64,000 nucleotides of DNA from Lentibacter sp. XHP0401 (GCF_025751535.1 NZ_JAOWLC010000013.1:62001-126000); one strand, 5' to 3'. Positions 1 through 9,385 are shown, counted from the stretch's first letter. Numbers and translations: made by a program. The notes: generated by a model not told the origin, from the letters alone.

Positions 1-83
1 ACAGAAATCCCCGCAACAGTCGCAAGCGCAATTCGTCGCGGAGTGATCAGCCTTGGAGCCGCGGGAGCTTTGGTCTTGGTCAT
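1..83 (-). CDS. N-terminus of an unidentified protein, cut by window edge
   Basis: An open frame runs leftward off the window from an ATG at 81-83. The 27 visible residues begin MTKTKAPAAP and continue with RR followed by a short hydrophobic stretch (IALATVAG), which looks like the start of a signal peptide or membrane anchor. It is divergent from ybeY. The translation signal is weak (AGGA about 9 bases upstream). Too little is visible to name a family. In many relatives a phoH gene precedes ybeY on the same strand, but there is no room for it here. Confidence 0.4.
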   Translation of the reverse strand, partial: MTKTKAPAAPRLITPRRIALATVAGIS

Positions 84-187
84 AGCCTGTGTCCTAATTC
101 CGAGCATTTCTATCAGATATGTAAATTCTTCCTGCCTTCGTCAAGCCTTCTCTTTATCCTCGCGCCGCAAACGGCTATCGCTCGCGC

Positions 188-691
188 ATGTTGATTGATC
201 TCATCACCGAAGACCCGCGCTGGCAAGAGGCCGGCCTTGACACGTTGGCCGAAAATGCTGCGCGCGCCGCGCTCGCACATCTCGGCCTTGTGCCCGCCGC
301 GCATGAAATCGCCCTGCTCGCCTGCGATGATGCCCGCATCGCAACCCTCAATACCGAGTTTCGCGGCAAGCCGGTGCCAACCAATGTGCTCAGCTGGCCC
401 GATGAAGACCTCGCCGCCGAAGAGGCAGGCGCACCGCCCGCCCTGCCAGACCCAAGCGCCCAAGACCCCGAAGAAGCGCTCTTCCTCGGCGATATCGCCA
501 TCAGCTATGACACCTGTGCGCGCGAAGCCGCCGATCAGGCCAAGCCCTTTGCCGATCATGTCACCCATCTGATCCTCCACGCCACCCTTCATTTGCTGGG
601 CTATGATCACATTCGTGACAAGGATGCCACGCTCATGGAAACACTCGAGATAGAAATACTTGGCAAAATGGGCATTGCTAACCCATATTGA
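188..691 (+). CDS. ybeY: Endoribonuclease YbeY (rRNA maturation factor)
   Basis: A 167-residue protein of the usual YbeY length. The zinc site H-x3-H-x5-H is complete: His131, His135 and His141 in HATLHLLGYDH, near the C-terminus. YbeY is a cytoplasmic metal-dependent endoribonuclease needed for 16S rRNA 3'-end maturation and 70S quality control. It leads a compact same-strand group with ybeX/corC and lnt, the conserved ybeY-ybeX-lnt order. There is no clear Shine-Dalgarno before the ATG, but the downstream frame and the family start fit. Residues about 73-97 form an acidic, Pro/Ala-rich insertion common in alphaproteobacterial versions. Confidence 0.95.
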   Translation: MLIDLITEDPRWQEAGLDTLAENAARAALAHLGLVPAAHEIALLACDDARIATLNTEFRGKPVPTNVLSWPDEDLAAEEAGAPPALPDPSAQDPEEALFLGDIAISYDTCAREAADQAKPFADHVTHLILHATLHLLGYDHIRDKDATLMETLEIEILGKMGIANPY

Positions 692-727
692 ACGCAGTAT
701 CGCAAGGCTCCCTTCAGGAAAGAGATA

Positions 728-1690
728 ATGGGCGACAGTATAGACGGTTCTTCTAACGCAGCGCCAAGCGCGCAGCCTTCCCCCGAGGCCAACCCTCACC
801 CGACACCCCAAAAAACCGGTTTTTTCGCGCGTATCATCGGCGCGCTCAGCCCGTCTGATGCAGGTGACAAACCCCTGTCCCCACGGCCCGGTAACAGCAG
901 AACAAACATCGCCCATGGCGTTCTAAATCTGCGCCGCATGGCGGTTGAAGACGTCATGGTCCCCGCCGCCGATATCGTCGCCGTGCCGTCCACCACCACA
1001 AAAGAAGAGCTGGTCAACGTGTTCCGCGAAAGCGGTCTTACGCGCCTGCCCGTCTATGAAGACACGCTCGACAGCCCGATCGGCATGGCCCACCTCAAGG
1101 ATTTCGCACTCCAGCACGGCTTCAACGGCTCTGCCAAAGGCCGCTTCTCGCTCAAGGCTCTGCTGCGCCCGCTCATGTTCGTGCCGCCGTCGATGCCAAT
1201 CGGTGTTCTGCTTGCCAAAATGCAGGCCGAGCGCAAGCACATGGCGCTGGTGATTGATGAATACGGCGGCGTCGATGGTCTGGTGACCATTGAAGACCTC
1301 ATCGAGCAGGTCGTCGGCGAAATCGAAGACGAACACGACGCCGAAGAAGATGTCTATTTCACCTCCGACAAAAAAGGCGGCTATTTCGCGCTCGCCAAAA
1401 CCCCGCTCGACGAGTTCGAGGAAGAAATCGGCCTGCCCCTCACCGACGTTGATGAAGTCGATGGAGAAGAAGTCGATACTCTCGGCGGCCTTGTCTTCAT
1501 GCTCACAGGTCGCGTGCCCGTACGCGGCGAGGTGGTAAAACATCCGGAAGGCTTCGAGTTCGAAGTGGTCGATGCCGACCCGCGCCGCATCAAGCGTCTT
1601 CGCGTGCGCCTGCCAGATCACGCCGAGCGTGCCGCCAAAGCAGCCGCCGCCTCAACGGCCGAAAAAAGCAGCAATGCGGCGGCCACTTAA
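728..1690 (+). CDS. ybeX: CBS-domain protein of the CorC/YbeX (hemolysin C) family
   Basis: 320 residues. After a low-complexity N-terminus, a CBS pair spans roughly residues 70-205; it starts at VEDVMVPAADIVAV and the second half contains LVIDEYGGVDGLVTIEDL, a signature of this family. A CorC_HlyC transporter-associated domain follows at about 215-300. There is no N-terminal DUF21 membrane domain, so this is the soluble YbeX/CorC type. The start is supported by AGGAAAGAG just upstream. Proposed roles are in Mg/Co efflux or in ribosome metabolism together with YbeY; which applies here cannot be told. Its 3' end overlaps the likely lnt start. Confidence 0.9.
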   Translation: MGDSIDGSSNAAPSAQPSPEANPHPTPQKTGFFARIIGALSPSDAGDKPLSPRPGNSRTNIAHGVLNLRRMAVEDVMVPAADIVAVPSTTTKEELVNVFRESGLTRLPVYEDTLDSPIGMAHLKDFALQHGFNGSAKGRFSLKALLRPLMFVPPSMPIGVLLAKMQAERKHMALVIDEYGGVDGLVTIEDLIEQVVGEIEDEHDAEEDVYFTSDKKGGYFALAKTPLDEFEEEIGLPLTDVDEVDGEEVDTLGGLVFMLTGRVPVRGEVVKHPEGFEFEVVDADPRRIKRLRVRLPDHAERAAKAAAASTAEKSSNAAAT

Positions 1691-3203
1691 CCCTATGCCA
1701 TGGCTCACGGCGCTCGGCCTGCGTGCGCAAATGGCCCTCGCGGCTCTGGCGGGCGGGGGCGCCGCGCTCGGCCTTGCACCGTTCAATCTCTGGCCCCTCG
1801 CCCTTGTGGCGCTGGCCTGCGTTTATCTTATGTCTCTTGCGGCACAGAGCCGCCGCGCAGCCGCATGGCTCGGCCTCGCCGCAGGCACAGGCTACTTTGC
1901 CTTCGCCCTCATCTGGCTGGTCGAACCTTTCATGGTCGACCCGTGGCGCCACGCATGGATGGCCCCTTTTGCGCTGTTTTTCATGTCCGCAGGCCTTGCG
2001 CTTTTCTGGGGCGCGGGCTTTGCCTTCGCCCACAAACGTGGCCGCATTGCATTCATCGCATCACTGGCCATGGCCGAGCTCACCCGCTCTTACGTGCTCA
2101 CAGGCTTTCCCTGGGCGCTTCTGGGCTATCTCTGGTCCGAAAGCCCGATGGCGATTTATGCGGCCTATATCGGCCCGCACGGCCTCACGCTTGTGGCACT
2201 TGTCGCCGCTGTCTCTCTCGCCACACGCCCGGCTCAGGCGCATATCACAGGCAATCTGCCGCTTGTGGGCGTGCTCATAGCCCTTGGTCTCACTCCGCAG
2301 CTCAAACAAGACACCGGCGCGCAGGCCACCGCCCCGCTTGTCCGCCTCATCCAGCCCAACGCGCCCCAGCATCAGAAATGGGACCCCGAGCATGTGATCG
2401 GGTTTTACGAACGCCAGCTTGGCTTCACTCAGGCCTCCTCTGAAACAGGCCAGCGCCCCGATCTTATCGTCTGGCCCGAAACCGCCGTGCCATGGACACT
2501 GGACCGCGCCGATACAGCGCTTGATATGATATCAGACGCCGCAGGCGATGTGCCCGTCGTCCTCGGCATCCAGCGCTTTGACAAGTTACGCCTCTTCAAC
2601 TCGCTTCTCCTGCTTGACGGCTCGGGCCAGCAAGCCGCGCTCTATGACAAGTATCACCTCGTCCCCTTCGGCGAATATATCCCCTATGGCGACTGGCTCA
2701 CACGCTTCGGCATCCGTGGTTTCGCCGCCCAGGAAGGCGATGGCTATTCTTCGGGCACAGGCCCCAAGCTCATCACCCTGCCGCGCATTGGAACAGCCCT
2801 GCCGCTCATCTGCTACGAAGCCGTCTTCCCGCAAGACGTACGCGCCGCGCCCGAGCGCCCCGCCCTCCTGCTCCAGATCACCAATGACGCTTGGTTCGGC
2901 AACTTCTCCGGCCCCCAGCAGCATCTCTCCCAAGCCCGTATGCGGGCTATAGAGCAAGGCCTGCCCCTCATCCGCGCCGCCAATACGGGCGTTTCTGCCG
3001 TGATCGACGCCCAAGGCAACATCACCGCCTTCCTACCTCTCGGCGAAGCCGGTTTTCTTGATGCTCGCCTGCCGCCCCCTCTGCCACCCACGCTTTATGC
3101 CCGCACAGGCGACTGGCCTGCCCTCGCGCTTTTCCTCGCGCTCATGGCGGCCTCTTGGCAACGCTTCCGCGCCGGCCGTCCGCGCGGGGTGAAATCTCAT
3201 TGA
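1674..3203 (+). CDS. lnt: Apolipoprotein N-acyltransferase
   Basis: 509 residues with several N-terminal membrane segments (about residues 15-220) followed by a periplasmic carbon-nitrogen hydrolase domain. The Glu-Lys-Cys catalytic triad is visible as E269 (VWPETAVPW), K326 (YDKYHLVPFGEYIP) and C380 (LICYEAVFP). Lnt transfers a third acyl chain to the N-terminal cysteine of lipoproteins, the last step of lipoprotein maturation in the inner membrane. The ATG at 1674 overlaps the ybeX stop; a second ATG at 1695 is also possible. Translational coupling to ybeX is likely. Confidence 0.93.
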   Translation: MRRPLNPMPWLTALGLRAQMALAALAGGGAALGLAPFNLWPLALVALACVYLMSLAAQSRRAAAWLGLAAGTGYFAFALIWLVEPFMVDPWRHAWMAPFALFFMSAGLALFWGAGFAFAHKRGRIAFIASLAMAELTRSYVLTGFPWALLGYLWSESPMAIYAAYIGPHGLTLVALVAAVSLATRPAQAHITGNLPLVGVLIALGLTPQLKQDTGAQATAPLVRLIQPNAPQHQKWDPEHVIGFYERQLGFTQASSETGQRPDLIVWPETAVPWTLDRADTALDMISDAAGDVPVVLGIQRFDKLRLFNSLLLLDGSGQQAALYDKYHLVPFGEYIPYGDWLTRFGIRGFAAQEGDGYSSGTGPKLITLPRIGTALPLICYEAVFPQDVRAAPERPALLLQITNDAWFGNFSGPQQHLSQARMRAIEQGLPLIRAANTGVSAVIDAQGNITAFLPLGEAGFLDARLPPPLPPTLYARTGDWPALALFLALMAASWQRFRAGRPRGVKSH

Positions 3204-3251
3204 CATTCACACGCCCACGCGCGACCTACGTTGCAATAAATGAGCAAAACA

Positions 3252-3300
3252 CCATCCCAACGGCTTCCTGACGGGGTGGATAACAAAGAACCGGAGCACT
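3252..3300 (+). promoter_or_regulatory. SAM/SAH-type riboswitch upstream of metK
   Basis: The leader contains AACGGCTTCCTG and, just before metK, CCGGAGCAC, the conserved parts of the SAM/SAH riboswitch class known from Rhodobacterales metK leaders. A 7-bp stem (one G-U pair) forms between CCATCCC at 3252-3258 and GGGGTGG at 3273-3279. The loop segment GGCTTCC can pair as a pseudoknot with GGAGC at 3293-3297. GGAGC is also the ribosome binding site 6 bases before the ATG, so ligand binding should block translation initiation. Recognition is from memory of the consensus plus the visible pairing. Confidence 0.85.
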
Positions 3301-3303
3301 TTC

Positions 3304-4485
3304 ATGGCACGTAATAACTATATTTTCACCTCGGAATCCGTTTCCGAAGGACACCCCGACAAAGTCTGCGACCGCATCTCCGATGCCGTCCTTGACGCCT
3401 TCCTCGCCCAAGAGCCCGAAGCCCGTGTGGCTTGCGAAACTTTCGCCACAACCAACCGCGTTGTCATCGGCGGCGAAGTCGGCTTGTCAGACCAAGGCAA
3501 ACTCGCCGAATACATGGGCAAGATCGACGGGATCACCCGCGACTGCATCAAAGACATCGGCTACGAGCAGGAAAAGTTCAGCTGGAAGACCTGCGAAGTT
3601 ACCAACCTTCTGCACGAGCAATCCGCGCATATCGCACAGGGCGTTGACGCCTCAAGCGAGAAAGACGAAGGCGCTGGTGATCAGGGCATCATGTTCGGCT
3701 ACGCCTGCACCGAAACAGACGCGCTCATGCCCGCGCCGATCCAGTTCGCCCACGCAATTCTGCGCCGCCTCGCCGAGGTGCGCAAGGACGGAACCGAGCC
3801 GACCCTCGGCCCCGATGCCAAAAGCCAGATCTCGGTCATTTACAAAGACCGCAAGCCCGTCGGCATCAGCTCGATCGTGCTTTCGACCCAGCACCTCGAT
3901 GAGAGCATGACATCGCAAGATGTGCGCGCAGTCGTTGAACCCTACATCCTCGAAGTGCTCCCCGAAGGCTGGATCATGCCCGAAACCGAATGGCACGTGA
4001 ACCCGACAGGCAAGTTCGTCATCGGCGGCCCCGATGGCGATGCAGGCCTGACAGGTCGCAAGATCATCGTCGATACCTACGGTGGCGCAGCCCCTCACGG
4101 CGGCGGCGCATTCTCGGGCAAAGATCCAACAAAAGTTGACCGTTCCGCCGCCTACGCCGCGCGTTATCTGGCCAAAAACGTGGTCGCCTCGGGTATGGCC
4201 GAGCGCTGCACATTGCAACTCAGCTACGCCATCGGCGTAAGCAAGCCCCTGTCAATCTACGTTGACACGCACCAGACAGGTCAGGTTGAAGACGCCGCCA
4301 TCGAGCGCGCAATAGCCCAGTGCATGGACCTCACACCCCGCGGCATCCGCCAGCACCTGTCGCTCAACAAACCGATCTACGAGCGCACAGCCGCCTACGG
4401 CCACTTCGGCCGCGCCCCCGAAGCCGACGGCGGCTTCTCATGGGAACGCACCGATCTGGCAGACAAGCTGAAAGCAGCGGTCTAA
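3304..4485 (+). CDS. metK: S-adenosylmethionine synthase
   Basis: 393 residues, full length for MetK. Family motifs are present: [16 protein letters not shown] near residue 17, the [15 protein letters not shown]-site motif near residue 120, and the phosphate-binding [19 protein letters not shown] near residue 260. The cytoplasmic enzyme makes SAM from methionine and ATP. It stands alone between a riboswitch leader and a strong intrinsic terminator, consistent with feedback control of a single-gene transcript by its own product. Confidence 0.98.
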   Translation: MARNNYIFTSESVSEGHPDKVCDRISDAVLDAFLAQEPEARVACETFATTNRVVIGGEVGLSDQGKLAEYMGKIDGITRDCIKDIGYEQEKFSWKTCEVTNLLHEQSAHIAQGVDASSEKDEGAGDQGIMFGYACTETDALMPAPIQFAHAILRRLAEVRKDGTEPTLGPDAKSQISVIYKDRKPVGISSIVLSTQHLDESMTSQDVRAVVEPYILEVLPEGWIMPETEWHVNPTGKFVIGGPDGDAGLTGRKIIVDTYGGAAPHGGGAFSGKDPTKVDRSAAYAARYLAKNVVASGMAERCTLQLSYAIGVSKPLSIYVDTHQTGQVEDAAIERAIAQCMDLTPRGIRQHLSLNKPIYERTAAYGHFGRAPEADGGFSWERTDLADKLKAAV

Positions 4486-4506
4486 GCCACTCTAATAATT
4501 CAAAAA

Positions 4507-4540
4507 GGCGCGGGCGCATCAAGCCCCGCGCCTTTTTCTT
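4507..4540 (+). terminator. Intrinsic terminator of metK
   Basis: A perfect 8-bp GC-rich stem (GGCGCGGG at 4507-4514 with CCCGCGCC at 4525-4532) is followed directly by TTTTTCTTT, 21 bases after the metK stop. Confidence 0.9.
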
Positions 4541-4566
4541 TGTCCTGCGTGAGGGGGCAACCGTGC

Positions 4567-4785
4567 TCAAGCCCCTTCCATCATCATCGACCTGATTTTA
4601 ACAGCCTTCTCAAAGTGGTCGAGCTTGTGGATCATGATCCACCACTCCGCCGCCTCCATCAGAAGCTCGGGGTCATCGTTCCTATTCGCAAAAAACGCAT
4701 AAAACGAAAGGCCGACCCCTTCGCCTGTCTTGGCAATCTTCGCGTCACACACCGCTATCGCCTTGTCGCGCAAGCTTTGCCTCAT
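4567..4785 (-). CDS. Small conserved-looking protein of unknown function
   Basis: 72 residues, rich in Lys, Met and acidic residues, with a likely amphipathic helical C-terminal half (PELLMEAAEWWIMIHKL). No domain recognised. I accept it as a gene because a strong Shine-Dalgarno (AGAAGGAGAGG) lies 5 bases before the ATG and it fills the space between the metK terminator and trmB on the opposite strand. No function can be assigned. Confidence 0.6.
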   Translation of the reverse strand: MRQSLRDKAIAVCDAKIAKTGEGVGLSFYAFFANRNDDPELLMEAAEWWIMIHKLDHFEKAVKIRSMMMEGA

Positions 4786-4976
4786 AACACCTCTCCTTCT
4801 CCTTAAAGTTACCTTCGCCGACTCGCTTCAAAGCGGCAATTTTGAAGGTACACTCTACGTCCTCATTCGTAAGGATGATCTCGCCGCACAGCGTTTTGAG
4901 CACGCCATAGCCGTCTATCAACAAACCTGAGCCGCGCCCCGTTGCGCCCTCGCTGCTTTCGCGCTAAAGCCCGCCC

Positions 4977-5699
4977 ATGAGCGATGATACCCCAACAAAC
5001 CACCCAACCGGCGCCCCATGGCGCAACTTCTACGGCCGCTTCAAAGGCAAGGGCCTGCGGCCCTCCCAAGAAGGCTACCTTGAGGAAGACCTCGCGGCCC
5101 TCTCTCCGGGCGCCGTCGGCTGGGAAGAAAACCCCGAGCGCAACAACCTCGATCTCGCTGCGCTCTTTGGTGATCGTGATATCTGGCTCGAAGTCGGCTT
5201 TGGCGGCGGCGAACATATGGTCCATCAGGCGCAAGCCAACCCCGATGTCGGCTTCATCGGCTGCGAGCCCTATATCAATGGCGTCGCCATGCTTCTGGGT
5301 AAAATCCGTCAGGCAGGCACCGACAATATCCGCATCCACGCAGGCGATGCGCGCAATATGTTCGATGTCCTCCCCGACGAATGCCTCTCACGCGCCTTCC
5401 TGCTCTATCCAGATCCATGGCCCAAAAAGCGGCATCACCGCCGCCGCTTCGTGACACAGGAACACCTCGTCCCGCTGGCCGCCAAGCTCAAACAGGGCGC
5501 CATTTTCCGCATCGCCACCGATATCGAAGATTACGTGCGCCAAACGCTGGAAGAAGTGCCGCGCGCAGGCTTTGAATGGCTCGCCGAAAGTGCAGAAGAC
5601 TGGCGTACGCCTTGGGCAGACTGGATTTCAACCCGCTATGAACAAAAGGCCCACCGTGAGGGGCGCACACCGCACTACCTCACCTTCCGAAAGCTCTAA
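4977..5699 (+). CDS. trmB: tRNA (guanine-N7-)-methyltransferase
   Basis: 240 residues. The SAM-binding motif is VGFGGGEHMVHQA (residues about 74-86), then GCEPYINGVA, and the TrmB signature LYPDPWPKKRHHRRRF at about residues 142-157. TrmB forms m7G46 in the variable loop of tRNAs in the cytoplasm. The N-terminal 60 residues are a typical extension in this group. No clear Shine-Dalgarno is visible; the ATG was chosen because the alignable N-terminus starts close to it. metK lies upstream behind its own terminator, so trmB is probably transcribed separately. Confidence 0.95.
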   Translation: MSDDTPTNHPTGAPWRNFYGRFKGKGLRPSQEGYLEEDLAALSPGAVGWEENPERNNLDLAALFGDRDIWLEVGFGGGEHMVHQAQANPDVGFIGCEPYINGVAMLLGKIRQAGTDNIRIHAGDARNMFDVLPDECLSRAFLLYPDPWPKKRHHRRRFVTQEHLVPLAAKLKQGAIFRIATDIEDYVRQTLEEVPRAGFEWLAESAEDWRTPWADWISTRYEQKAHREGRTPHYLTFRKL

Positions 5700-5714
5700 C
5701 CGCACAGTAAAATG

Positions 5715-5768
5715 CGCCCCGTCTAAACTCGAAACCACATGAATCGACACAGAAAAACCGACGGGGCG
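5715..5768. repeat. 9-bp perfect inverted repeat downstream of trmB
   Basis: CGCCCCGTC at 5715-5723 and GACGGGGCG at 5760-5768 are separated by 36 bases. It lies between the convergent trmB and fabI genes. On the minus strand the outer arm is followed by CATTTTAC, so it may be a weak back-up terminator; that role is inference. Confidence 0.4.
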
Positions 5769-5857
5769 ACTTACTTAAACGCCCATCGGTCTCAGCCTGT
5801 GACGTGCCCTAGGTTTACCCCCAAAGTCTTAACAGGTGGTAAACATGTCTTCCTCTT

Positions 5858-5897
5858 TCAAAAAATATCCCGGGGAGCACGAGGGGCAGCGCCCCTC
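5858..5897 (-). terminator. Likely terminator of the fab cluster
   Basis: Read on the minus strand, the hairpin GAGGGGC/GCCCCTC (5881-5897) is followed by a CCCCGGGATA spacer and a T-run (TTTTTT) ending near 5858. Hairpins of this composition followed by CCCGGGATATTT recur downstream of genes in Rhodobacteraceae genomes. It is 37 bases past the fabI stop. Confidence 0.6.
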
Positions 5898-5933
5898 GCC
5901 GGTCGGATTGCCCGCAGGGCAATTCGAAACCGC

Positions 5934-6722
5934 TTACAGGTTCTCCTGCTGCGGCATCCCCAGCACATGAAATCCGCCATCGACACGGATAATCTCGCCT
6001 GTGGTGCAAGCCCCCGCATCCGAAGCAAGGTAAACAGCCGTGCCGCCCACCGCCTCCAATGTCGCGTTGGAGCGCAGTGGCGCGTTTTTGTCCGTGTGCT
6101 TGAAGGTCGCCCGCGCGCCGCCAATGGCCGCGCCTGCCAGCGTTTTCATCGGGCCGGGGCTGATCGCATTTACGCGAATACCCTCTGGCCCCAGATCATT
6201 TGCCAGATAGCGCACAGTTGCCTCCAAAGCCGCCTTGGCCACGCCCATTACGTTGTAGTTCGGAGTGACCCGCGTCGAGCCCATATATGTCAACGTCAAT
6301 AGCGTGCCACCATGCTCTTGCATCATCGGATGCGCACGCCGCGCGACCTCGATGAAAGAATAAGCCGAGATATCCATGGAGTTCTTGAAGTTATCCCGCG
6401 AGGTGTTCAAAATCCGCCCCGTCAGCTCGGTCTTGTCACTGTAAGCAATCGCATGGACAACAAAGTCCAAAGTCCCCCAGCGCGCCTCAAGCTGTGCAAA
6501 AGCCGCGTCGAGTGAAGCGTCATCCGTGACATCGACATCTACCATGAAATCGCTGCCGACAGAGGCCGCCAGCGGTTCAAGTCGTTTGCCAAAAGCCTCG
6601 CCCTGATAGGTAAACGCCAGTTCTGCGCCCGCCTCTGCCATCGCTTTTGCAATCCCCCAAGCGATAGAACGCTCGTTCGCGACGCCCATAATCAGCCCGC
6701 GTTTTCCCGTCATAGCGCCCAT
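5934..6722 (-). CDS. fabI: Enoyl-[acyl-carrier-protein] reductase (NADH)
   Basis: 262 residues, SDR fold. It begins with GKRGLIMGVANERSIAWG, the FabI-type nucleotide loop. The catalytic Tyr-x6-Tyr-x6-Lys arrangement is visible as YMGSTRVTPNYNVMGVAK around residues 145-163, and SPGPMKTLA follows. FabI performs the last reduction of each fatty-acid elongation cycle. The start codon is 5 bases after the fabB stop, so it is the last gene of the fabA-nuclease-fabB-fabI group. Confidence 0.96.
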   Translation of the reverse strand: MGAMTGKRGLIMGVANERSIAWGIAKAMAEAGAELAFTYQGEAFGKRLEPLAASVGSDFMVDVDVTDDASLDAAFAQLEARWGTLDFVVHAIAYSDKTELTGRILNTSRDNFKNSMDISAYSFIEVARRAHPMMQEHGGTLLTLTYMGSTRVTPNYNVMGVAKAALEATVRYLANDLGPEGIRVNAISPGPMKTLAGAAIGGARATFKHTDKNAPLRSNATLEAVGGTAVYLASDAGACTTGEIIRVDGGFHVLGMPQQENL

Positions 6723-6727
6723 ATGCG

Positions 6728-7957
6728 TTATCCCTTGAATTTCGACAAAATCATCGAGCCGTTCGTCCCGCCAAAGCCGAACGAGTTGGTCATAACGCTA
6801 TCAAGCCCCGCGTTGTCCACGCGCTTCACAGCAATCTCGCCCTCGCGAATGGCAGGGTCGAGCGTTTCCACGTTGATGCTCGGAATGATGAAATCATGCT
6901 CCAGTGACAGCAAACAATAGATCGCCTCCTGCGCGCCCGTCGCGCCTTGCGAGTGCCCCGTCATCGACTTGGTCGACGAGATCACCGGCTGCTTGATGCC
7001 TTCAAACACCGCGCGCACCGCTTCCACTTCGCCCACATCGCCCACAGGCGTGCTGGTTCCGTGTGCATTGATATAATCAACCTGCCGGCCCTCGGGCAGC
7101 GTGCTCAAAGCCAGCTTCATCGCACGCATCCCACCTTCACCCGAAGGCGCAACCATGTCGGCCCCGTCCGATGTCGCGCCATATCCGGTCACTTCCGCGT
7201 AGATCTTGGCGCCCCGCGCCTGCGCATGGCCCAGTTCTTCAAGCACCAGGATACCGCCACCGCCGCCAATGACAAAACCGTCACGGTTCGCATCAAACGC
7301 GCGGCTCGCGCGCTCGGGCGTGTCGTTATACTTGCTGCTCATCGCGCCCATCGCGTCAAACAGGCAAGAAAGCGTCCAGTCCAGCTCTTCGCCCCCGCCC
7401 GCAAACATGATGTCCTGCTTGCCCATCATGATCTGCTCCGCCGCATTGCCGATGCAGTGCAGGCTTGTCGAGCAGGCCGAGGTGATCGAATAGTTGATCC
7501 CCTTGATCTGATAGGCCGTCGACAGGTTCGCCGAAACTGTCGAACACATGGTCTTGGGAACCGCAAATGGCCCGATCCGCTTGGTCGCGCCCGAGCTGAG
7601 AACAGCCTGATGCGCCGTGAGCATCGCGCTGGTCGAGGGCCCGCCGGACCCCGCCACAAGCCCCGTGCGCTCGTTGATCACATCGCTTTCTTCAAGCCCC
7701 GCATCGGCAATAGCCTGCCCCATCGCAATATGCGCATAAGCCGCTCCCGGCCCCATAAAACGAAGCGTGCGCTTGTCGACATGGTCGGCAACATCAAGCT
7801 TCACATTCCCCGCAACACGGCTCCTGAAGCCATGCTCCGCCATATCTTCGTTAAAGGTAATCCCCGACTTGCCCGCCTTCAGCGAAGCCAAGACCTCTTC
7901 AACATTGTTCCCGATGGATGAGACAACCCCCAACCCTGTGACAACTACTCGGCGCAT
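6728..7957 (-). CDS. fabB: 3-oxoacyl-[acyl-carrier-protein] synthase I
   Basis: 409 residues, thiolase fold. The Cys-His-His triad is visible: Cys in [14 protein letters not shown] (about residue 163), His in [11 protein letters not shown] (about 300) and His in [16 protein letters not shown] (about 335). FabB elongates unsaturated acyl-ACP made through FabA and so sets membrane unsaturation. The start has a strong Shine-Dalgarno (AGGAGG, 6 bases before ATG). It is normally next to fabA; here a nuclease gene lies between them. Confidence 0.96.
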   Translation of the reverse strand: MRRVVVTGLGVVSSIGNNVEEVLASLKAGKSGITFNEDMAEHGFRSRVAGNVKLDVADHVDKRTLRFMGPGAAYAHIAMGQAIADAGLEESDVINERTGLVAGSGGPSTSAMLTAHQAVLSSGATKRIGPFAVPKTMCSTVSANLSTAYQIKGINYSITSACSTSLHCIGNAAEQIMMGKQDIMFAGGGEELDWTLSCLFDAMGAMSSKYNDTPERASRAFDANRDGFVIGGGGGILVLEELGHAQARGAKIYAEVTGYGATSDGADMVAPSGEGGMRAMKLALSTLPEGRQVDYINAHGTSTPVGDVGEVEAVRAVFEGIKQPVISSTKSMTGHSQGATGAQEAIYCLLSLEHDFIIPSINVETLDPAIREGEIAVKRVDNAGLDSVMTNSFGFGGTNGSMILSKFKG

Positions 7958-8060
7958 GATGGCCTCCTATTGCTTTGCTTAGTGCCTGTTTAAGACAGCC
8001 TAGGCGGGGGAGCAAGGAGGTTGCGATACTTGCAGAACCATCCGTCAACCAATAGGGCGT

Positions 8061-8663
8061 TCATCCGTTATAAGAACGGTTCTTCTGCCGGGCTTCAAAC
8101 TGCTCCCACACATGCATCCGCCCTTTCTGGCGCGCATCGGCCAACCACATTTTCTTACGAGCCTCATGCACTTCCAAGTCACGGTAAATGCCGCCGGAAA
8201 ACTTTGGCCAGTCGATCGCCAGGCCCATTTTGACCAATTCAGCTGATAGGTCGCGCCCATCAGGCAAGAAACACTTTGCGACAGTCCGACCATGGGCATC
8301 TTCCTCGGTAACTTCCGCACGCACAACCTGCCCCTTGCATAACTCCACCATCGCCCATTTCGACTTCTTGCCAAACGGGTGGTTCATTTCTGGAGCATCA
8401 ATACCAAACAGCCTGATTTGAGTTTTCTGGATTACAATCGTATCGCCATCGACAACATAGGCCCGCCCGACAACTTCTTTCTGCGTGGGCGCAGGCCTTG
8501 AACTGGCGCTATCAAAAGTTTGGCTCGGGCCTTCCTCAAATGTTCGACGCCGAACTGCTTTTGTTTCTTGTCGCGGGGAATGGTGCCTATGCTTCTTTTT
8601 TGGCTCTTTAATCAATAAAGCCACGACACCCGTGCAGAGGCAAATCAGAAGAAAAAACTCCAC
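8061..8663 (-). CDS. Membrane-anchored thermonuclease-family (SNase-like) protein
   Basis: 200 residues. One N-terminal hydrophobic segment (MEFFLLICLCTGVVALLI) is followed by a basic, low-complexity linker and then an SNase-like OB-fold from about residue 63. Visible catalytic-type residues are VDGDTIVI with RLFGIDAPEM, and EDAHGRTVAKCFL with its Arg. Such proteins are Ca-dependent nucleases, often surface exposed. The placement is odd: it sits in the same orientation between fabA and fabB. It may be co-transcribed with them but has no known role in lipid synthesis. Confidence 0.85.
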   Translation of the reverse strand: MEFFLLICLCTGVVALLIKEPKKKHRHHSPRQETKAVRRRTFEEGPSQTFDSASSRPAPTQKEVVGRAYVVDGDTIVIQKTQIRLFGIDAPEMNHPFGKKSKWAMVELCKGQVVRAEVTEEDAHGRTVAKCFLPDGRDLSAELVKMGLAIDWPKFSGGIYRDLEVHEARKKMWLADARQKGRMHVWEQFEARQKNRSYNG

Positions 8664-8698
8664 GATCTCACTCCCCGCTCATCACTCCAGTCCCGCCC

Positions 8699-9208
8699 TC
8701 AGCTCTCGCTCAGCGCCACCTTCATGTCCTTGACCTCATAAATCACCTCACCATCGGCTTCCACGATCCCGTCGGCAACCCCCATAGTCAGGCGGCGGGT
8801 CTGGATCGCCTTGGTGAAATCAATCTTGTAGGTCAGCATCTTACGGTCGGGCCGCACCATGCCTTTAAGCTTCACTTCGCCCACACCAAGCGCATAGCCG
8901 CGCCCTGTCCAGCCGCGCCAGCCGAGGTTGAAGCCCGTCAACTGCCACAAGCCATCAAGGCCCAGACAGCCCGGCATAATAGGGTTGCCCGGGAAGTGGC
9001 AGTCAAAGAACCAGAGGTCAGGCGTAATATCAAACTCCGCCGTTATGTGCCCCTTGCCGTGCGCCCCGCCGTCGGCCGACACATCGGTGATCCGGTCCAT
9101 CATGAGCATCGGCGGTTCGGGAAGCTGCGCGTTGCCTTCGCCGAAAAGCTCGCCGCGGGCGCATTTCAGCAAATCGTCGCGGTCAAAACTGCTGGGGTAT
9201 TGAGCCAT
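8699..9208 (-). CDS. fabA: 3-hydroxydecanoyl-[acyl-carrier-protein] dehydratase/isomerase
   Basis: 169 residues, starting [14 protein letters not shown]. The hot-dog active site is visible in [24 protein letters not shown] (catalytic His about residue 70 and Asp about 84). FabA dehydrates 3-hydroxydecanoyl-ACP and isomerises the product to cis-3, the branch point of unsaturated fatty-acid synthesis. A GTG 12 bases upstream (9220) is an alternative start; the ATG is preferred because AAGGTG lies about 9 bases before it and it gives the usual length. It is divergent from irr. Confidence 0.95.
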   Translation of the reverse strand: MAQYPSSFDRDDLLKCARGELFGEGNAQLPEPPMLMMDRITDVSADGGAHGKGHITAEFDITPDLWFFDCHFPGNPIMPGCLGLDGLWQLTGFNLGWRGWTGRGYALGVGEVKLKGMVRPDRKMLTYKIDFTKAIQTRRLTMGVADGIVEADGEVIYEVKDMKVALSES

Positions 9209-9385
9209 AGGAAGAGGCACCTTTCTGTCTTGATATCATAGCGTTCTCTCTCCTGTAACACCCTGCCCAAGCCCCTTGCAAGGGCGCGGCACATACCAAG
9301 TTGCGAGGCATTCGCACTATGTCTTGAAAGCAGCACCCCTTTCACCCTATATTGAAGCAATCAAACAGGACACAAGACACACCAC

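Noticed and set aside
113-916. Long leftward frame opposite ybeY and ybeX
   Set aside because: It is the antisense of two well-supported genes and has no recognisable domain; high-GC codon use creates such frames.
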